Shown one piece after another: positions 58,821 to 64,000 of a stretch of 64,000 bases of DNA. Every line of letters begins with the position of its first letter. The stretch's first letter is position 1. The notes below the pieces were generated by a model. It had not been told where the DNA came from and did no database searches. It worked only from the letters and a program-made list of their open reading frames with translations. Origin of the DNA: Actinostola sp. cb2023 (taxonomy: Eukaryota; Cnidaria; Anthozoa; Actiniaria; Actinostolidae); the NCBI GenBank assembly GCA_033675265.1, contig JAUJYZ010001585.1, forward strand, positions 186,001-250,000, written 5' to 3'. Position numbers and translations under genes: made by a program.

Positions 58821-59350
58821 GGATCCATGGTAATTGTTCCAACCGCTGGAACAATGGATCTTAATCATTCCCCATTCTTAATCATCGATCCGTGGGACAA
58901 TGGCGGTTTGGATATACTACTATTCAAACCGCCCCAATAGTCCCACGGGAGATGATTTAATGATATACAAGACTATATAACAAGAGTCCTGTAATTAACA
59001 TATTGTAGTTGACCAAACCAGCGGGACGAACAACGTCGAACCGGACACTTCCGGCACGCGAGGGGGCGGGTGGGGTGGACACAGCTGTTGTTTCAGCCAG
59101 GCAGGAGGTGGACATGCCTTGGGACCACAGGCTAGCTACTCTTTCGTAAATGTTTTACGTTGTGTCCAGCAAGCATTCTGGGTGCGGCTACGATTTTGTC
59201 TTCCCTCCCACCCTCCCTAACGACCGTCTCGGCAGCCTTTGTCCCTCCGGATCCATTTCCATTGTTCCAACCGCTGGAACAATGGATCTTAATCATTCCC
59301 CATTCTTAATCATCGATCCGTGGGACAATGGCGGTTTGGATATACTACTA
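58821..59350. repeat. ~90 bp direct repeats flanking a 119 bp repeat copy
   Basis: GGATCCAT followed by TTGTTCCAACCGCTGGAACA and on to GGCGGTTTGGATATACTACT occurs at 58,821-58,920 and 59,249-59,348. The second copy of the 119 bp repeat (58,923-59,043) starts directly after the first. GTGGGACAATGGCGGTTTGG and CAAACCGCCCCAATAGTCCC are near inverted partners, so the junction can fold back. Confidence 0.85.
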
Positions 59351-59703
59351 TACACAGTGCTTACGACAGCATGTCACTACTTGTCACGCAATCTTTTCCT
59401 ACCTTATATCAGTTTCAGTAAAACTCAAAGCCTTTCCCGCTTTCACAGACTAAATAATGATAATTGTTGTAAAAAAATGCCGTGGTCCATTGCGATTGCA
59501 ACAAAATGCAAAATACAACCTCGGAGTCCTACCTACAAATCAATATTTATTTACATATGCATCCGACAACTTCTAAACAATTCCGTCTGCTCTGCCGTGG
59601 GAAGAGAACTATTTACATCTGCGTTAAATCATGTTATATATGCATATATCTTTGCATGTGCAATACCATATTAACTACTAACAGTGCATATGTCTTTTAA
59701 CAG

Positions 59704-60638
59704 ATGGTCATATGGGATACTTCTTTGGGAGATATACTCGTTGGGTAAGTCAAACTTTAAAATAACTCAGTCCATAGCAAATAAATGAGTTAAAGACGTC
59801 GAAAATAGATGCCGACGGACTTCATGACTAAGAACACATATAGTCACCAATGGGGCAAAACTTGCTTGTATCTCTTAATTTTTCTATTTTTGATTTCGGA
59901 AGAACATGTTACTATTAGATGGGATTTATCTCCAGGAATTAAAATATAGAGTTAATTGAAATACACAAACATTATATTTAATGTGGAGCGATATCCCTAT
60001 TGCTGGTACGTTTGCAATGATATCAATCCTTGGAGATTTCAAGTATAAAGCTAATGAGGAATGCTTTGTTATCGGGAACCAACATGGCCGCCATGACGTC
60101 ACGTGAAAACCAGCAATACCATTTAGTGGTCATCTCAGTCAAGTATATACTCGTCTATTTTAAAATGAAATGCTTTGTTTACAGGAGGAGCGCCGTACCC
60201 TACCATTACCAACGCCCAATTAGTACATTTGCTAAGAAGAGGTCACAGGATGGACAAACCTGATCTCTGTCCAGAAGACATGTAAGAAGCAGATTAAATA
60301 ATACCGTGAAGCCATAGCAACCATGAAAATGAGTCACTGCGAGCTGTTCAACTTCTGACGATCTTATTTACTGTTGCTATCGATCTGGATGTTATCAATT
60401 ACTCGGTCCAGGCCTCGAATTATTATGGCATTAATGCCCAACTTGCTCAAAGAACATTGCGCGCGATCCTAAACGTCTCCTGTTATATCCCTCATGTAGG
60501 TATGAAATAATGACCAACTGTTGGCAAGAGCATGTACAAGATCGGCCATCATTCTATGACGTCATACAGAGAGTTGAGATACTGATGACACGTGACAAAT
60601 CGTACGTTGACTTCATGGGAATCAAGGAAGATGACTAG
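59704..60638 (+). CDS. Receptor-type tyrosine kinase, C-terminal exons only
   Basis: Three exons (59704-59744, 60185-60281, 60500-60638) join in frame with consensus splice sites. They read WSYGILLWEIYSLG, then GAPYPTITNAQLVHLLRRGH..DKPDLCPEDM, then YEIMTNCWQEHVQDRPSFYD and a short tail ending MGIKEDD. These are kinase subdomains IX (end), X and XI; CW....RP is the subdomain XI signature, and the style is that of metazoan receptor tyrosine kinases of the FGFR/Ret-like group. The first exon starts in phase 2, so an upstream exon is required. I find no ATP loop, HRD or DFG exon in the window; upstream sequence is repeat. Either the gene has very long introns or this is an orphan 3' piece. Confidence 0.82.
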
Positions 60639-61082
60639 TGTTATCTGGTACCTTCATTTAACAGCGTTCCAGATAGTGAATCATCGGAGGAAGAGACAGC
60701 TCTATTTTGAATTTACAAAAATGAAAAACGTCAAATATATATTTGTATTTACAAAGCAAACAAATCAATTTACTTTAAAAACTAAAGCAAGAATCGTGAA
60801 TTTAATAACTATGTATAACTTGTGACAAGACATTTTAATTGAGGTATCGATCTAATTTATAATGAAGTACTCTACTCAAAATTTGTCAATTGAGTTCAAA
60901 ACATCTAGGTAAGCAAGACAACAATGGTTGTACCTTCGCGTGGCTCGGATGACCACGTTAAATGTCGGTCCCGTCTCTCCACACTCCATTGCATTGAACC
61001 GGAGGGACGTAAAAGAACCCACACCACTGTTCGACTAAGAGTAGGGCACGAAGTTCCTGGTGTGTGTGGTCTCTACAGTGCT

Positions 61083-61285
61083 TACCATTTACCGGAAAAC
61101 CCGGTTGGAGAAACAAATGGTATGTGTCATCGGAAAGTTCCTGAAAACTCGGTCTAGCGATTGACTGAGGTAATCCACTTTTCCCGCTCCTTTCGGTTTT
61201 TCCGTAGACACGTGTACTGAACCGGAACTGCACACATATCTTTTTTCAAAACGGAATTTCCGTTTTTTCCGGGTAAATGGTAAAC
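61083..61285. mobile_element. ~200 bp MITE with ACCATTTACCGG ends
   Basis: TACCATTTACCGGAAAACCC at 61,083 is matched inverted by TTTTTTCCGGGTAAATGGTA ending at about 61,284. Purely non-coding. The sequence just before it (60,985-61,080) resembles a repeat I recall from corals (GAACCGGAGGGACGTAAAAG), possibly an older element into which this one jumped. Confidence 0.7.
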
Positions 61286-61322
61286 ACCCCTGGCCAACTG
61301 ACTCGCAGCAATGTCTGCCTTC

Positions 61323-61618
61323 GTATATACAGCTAATTGTATAATCGTTGTCGGCGATCGACTTCAAGCCTACGCGACTAGACCGAAGAGGAGTATGGGT
61401 AAAAATCAACGAGTCTATAAAACACTATCAAAAAGGAACGTCTTTCCTTGTTTTAAAACACGTAGGCATACATTTACAGATTCACCTGCCATTGTCACCA
61501 AATACGAAAAGCATGCATGCAAGTGAATTATCATATTTACCCATACTCCCTTTCGGTCTAGTCGCGTAGGCTTGAAGTCGATCGCCGACAACGTTTTCTG
61601 AATTAGCTGTATATGCGT
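61323..61618. mobile_element. ~295 bp foldback MITE
   Basis: GTTGTCGGCGATCGACTTCA through GTCTAGTCGCG is paired with its reverse complement near 61,550-61,600, and outer ends ATATACAGCTAATT / AATTAGCTGTATAT extend the inverted repeat. The middle is about 120 bp. Followed by an (AATG)n microsatellite at 61,641-61,663. Confidence 0.85.
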
Positions 61619-61738
61619 AACTTTACATAGTTTCAAATAAATGAATGAATGAATGAATGAATGTTCTTATCAGTGCCGCAATATGACATTCATTATCGTT
61701 ATTTTATGGCGTGGTTATGTATTACTTCGTCTTCTTTC

Positions 61739-62716
61739 TTAGTTACTGAACCTCGAGCAAACGAGAAGCCTCGCAGACTGTCTGATGTCTTTCATTGTCC
61801 AACAAATCAACAACGGATTCAACAGGGAGTTGAAAATCACTGCTGTAACGGCGAATTGCAAAGCAACTGCTAACGATAATTGGCTGCCGATGATCCCCAT
61901 CAACACTACCACACATAAGAAAGGGACATATGAAAATATGAAGGCAGAATACATTACCATCATGCCTAGCGTGCGCTTCTTATATCGAGCCAAGTCCAAG
62001 AGCTTGTCGTTGTCGTTGCCGTCTATTGCAACTGCGCATGTCTGGTCGTGGATTTGCTGCTGATGACGTAAGACTATCCGGTAGATTCTCACGAAAGAGA
62101 CTATGGATATGATGATGCAAGCAACGTCTAGTAGTATCACTACGACGCTATAACTTTTGATGCATAGCAAGTTTAAAGTGGCGAGCAGGCTTGATACTAC
62201 AAAGAATATACCTACAACAACGTAGACTCGTGAGTTTGTGACTATAGTATTGTACCTTAGTGCATAATGCAGTAGTAGTAGTCTATCAATGCTTATAGCA
62301 GTGAACACCAAGAAAGACATTTGAGCGAAGAAAGTGAGCAGACACCTGCTTACAGCCTGCAGTTCACACTTCACGGATAAGGGTATATTTCTGACATTAG
62401 AAACCAACAATGCGACAAAGATGGGCTGTGTGAGTCCAACACAACAGTCTGTACTTGCTAGAGCACATATTAGAACGTTGGATGGAGTACGAAGTGATGT
62501 TGTCCTCCAAACGGCTACCAACAAAACCAAATTAATGATGACCGTAGGGATGGTGAATATACCATTAAGGATTGCATTGATCATGTACACGCTTCTCGGT
62601 AGAACAACACCGTATTCAGAAATGGCATCGTGTTCGATATTTGCGCATTTTTGCCCAATAGAAAGATTACGATCATCTAAAACCATATTCTTTGAAGCCC
62701 ATCGAAAATATAGCAA
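61739..62716 (-). CDS. Class A (rhodopsin-like) G-protein-coupled receptor, orphan
   Basis: An intact single-exon gene of 325 residues on the minus strand. Seven hydrophobic helices are readable, starting near residue 53 (IFTIPTVIINLVLLVAVW). Helix 2 has LASTD with the conserved aspartate; helix 3 starts after CEL (disulfide cysteine) and ends IDRLLLL, a DRL form of the DRY box; helix 7 has NPLLI in place of NPxxY. The N-terminus has one glycosylation sequon (NLS). Met-1 or the Met at residue 11 could be the start. The DRL and modified NPxxY are typical of the intronless anthozoan receptor expansion; the ligand cannot be told. It should act at the plasma membrane through heterotrimeric G proteins. 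Confidence 0.9.
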   Translation of the reverse strand: MLYFRWASKNMVLDDRNLSIGQKCANIEHDAISEYGVVLPRSVYMINAILNGIFTIPTVIINLVLLVAVWRTTSLRTPSNVLICALASTDCCVGLTQPIFVALLVSNVRNIPLSVKCELQAVSRCLLTFFAQMSFLVFTAISIDRLLLLHYALRYNTIVTNSRVYVVVGIFFVVSSLLATLNLLCIKSYSVVVILLDVACIIISIVSFVRIYRIVLRHQQQIHDQTCAVAIDGNDNDKLLDLARYKKRTLGMMVMYSAFIFSYVPFLCVVVLMGIIGSQLSLAVALQFAVTAVIFNSLLNPLLICWTMKDIRQSARLLVCSRFSN

Positions 62717-62994
62717 AGAAGGCGATCAACTTTTGCTCTGTGAAGGATGTGATAAAGATTGTAGTATAAACTAATAAGTCCGTTGTCATGGCGTTGTGGT
62801 ACATTAATCCTTTGCAAAACCGTTTCTGGGACTAATTACAAGAAACCAATAAAACAGTATATTTATAGGCAAGTTTTGACTTTAGAAATGAAAAACACAT
62901 TTGTGGTAGAAGTAACACCATCATGCCAAAACTGAGACATTTAATCAACAGAATTTTAATTACTCTGTCTTTTAATAATAAAATTATTTCAGTT

Positions 62995-64000
62995 TTAATA
63001 ACCAAAGAACATTTGATCGGATTGATTACAGCTGCAGTTGCAATTTTGTGCGAATATTACTGGAAAGGTTAATAACCATAGAACATTTGATCGGATTGAT
63101 TACAGCCGCAGTTGCAATTTTGTGCGAATATTAGAAAACTTTAATAACCACAGAACATTTGATCGGATTGATTACAGCCGCAGTTGCAACTTTGTGCGAA
63201 TATTAGAAAACATTAATAACCACAGAACAGATGATCGGATTGATTACAGCCGCAGTTGGAACTTTGTGCGAATATTAGAAAACTTTAATAACCACAGAAC
63301 ATTTGATCGGATTGATTACAGCCGCAGTTGCAATTTTGTGCGAATATTACTGGAAAGGTTAATAACCATAGAACATTTGATCGGATTGATTACAGCCGCA
63401 GTTGCAATTTTGTGCGAATATTAGAAAACTTTAATAACCACAGAACATTTGATCGGATTGATTACAGCCGCAGTTGCAACTTTGTGCGAATATTAGAAAA
63501 CATTAATAACCACAGAACAGATGATCGGATTGATTACAGCCGCAGTTGGAACTTTGTGCGAATATTAGAAAACTTTAATAACCACAGAACATTTGATCGG
63601 ATTGATTACAGCCGCAGTTGCAACTTTGTGCGAATATTAGAAAACGTTAATAACCACAGAACAGATGATCGGATTGATTACTTTTGTGCGAATATTACTG
63701 GAAAATTTAATAACCATAGAACACATTTGATCGGATTGATTACAGCCGCAGTTGCAATTTTGTGCGAATATTACTGGAAAATTTAATAACCATAGAACAT
63801 TTGATCGGATTGATTACAGCCGCAGTTGCAATTTTGTGCGAATATTATTGGAAAATTTAATAACCATAGAACATTTGATCGGATTGATTACAGCCGCAGT
63901 TGCAATTTTGTGCGAATATTACTGGAAAATTTAATAACCATAGAACATTTGATCGGATTGATTACAGCCGCAGTTGCAATTTTGTGCGAATATTAGAAAA
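62995..64000. repeat. ~73 bp tandem repeat with 4-unit higher-order period
   Basis: About 13 copies of a 72-74 bp unit (GATCGGATTGATTACAGCCG, CAGTTGCAATTTTGTGCGAA, then TAATAACC). Variant types (ATTTGATC or AGATGATC; TTACTGGAAA or TTAGAAAA) recur in the same order at 63,044-63,334 and 63,334-63,620, giving a ~290 bp higher-order repeat. It continues past the window. Open frames rich in NNHRTFDRIDYSRSCNFVRI come from the repeat. Confidence 0.95.

Noticed and set aside
62049..62090. CTGATGA ... CACGAAAG hammerhead-like order on the plus strand
   Set aside because: It lies antisense within the GPCR coding sequence, stem II does not pair well and stem I is absent. Chance.

Overview
The window looks like nuclear DNA from an anthozoan cnidarian, most likely a stony coral. 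The reasons are spliced genes with GT..AG introns, a class A GPCR with the DRL and NPLLI motifs I associate with the large anthozoan receptor expansions, foldback elements of types I recall from coral genomes (for example near 38,140-38,272 and 26,919-27,100), and a very high load of tandem repeats, foldbacks and retroelement pieces. Species assignment is inference. More than three quarters of the window is repeat.

Layout. 1-1,713: 36-37 bp minisatellite. 1,890-10,440: two paralogous four-exon genes for small secreted proteins, convergent (plus 2,677-4,310; minus 8,632-9,964), with a nest of mobile DNA between them, including a 5'-truncated LINE inserted in a short TIR element with a 91 bp duplication. 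11,948-17,684: a 5.7 kb element with long terminal inverted repeats and a 7 bp target duplication, carrying a pogo-like MITE, three tandem tRNA-like heads and a decayed ORF. 17,690-23,450: a ~55 bp minisatellite and about 3.7 copies of a ~1.4 kb tandem unit containing it. 23,625-25,691: a nearly perfect palindrome with ~1 kb arms, a third diverged copy behind it, and two more long hairpins. 27,231-35,975: two tandem arrays of a ~1,006 bp unit with inverted-repeat ends; the second is broken by a Penelope-like element carrying an RT fragment, a 36 nt palindrome and a hammerhead-like motif. 38,847-51,440: 12.6 kb of pentanucleotide satellite. 51,607-54,368: three minus-strand exons of a probable MS4A-like four-helix membrane protein. 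52,900-53,650: 165 bp repeat. 56,760-58,100: 104 bp repeat. 59,704-60,638: last three exons of a receptor-type tyrosine kinase. 61,739-62,716: intact single-exon GPCR. 62,995-64,000: ~73 bp repeat with a four-unit higher-order period, running off the window.

The host genes are unrelated in function (secreted protein pair, tetraspan-like protein, kinase tail, GPCR) and nothing suggests a shared pathway. The main biology of the window is repeat evolution: mobile elements turned into tandem arrays, palindromes, and a satellite that may lie in an intron. The very long open frames over the satellite are artefacts of a 5-base period and should not be annotated as proteins.
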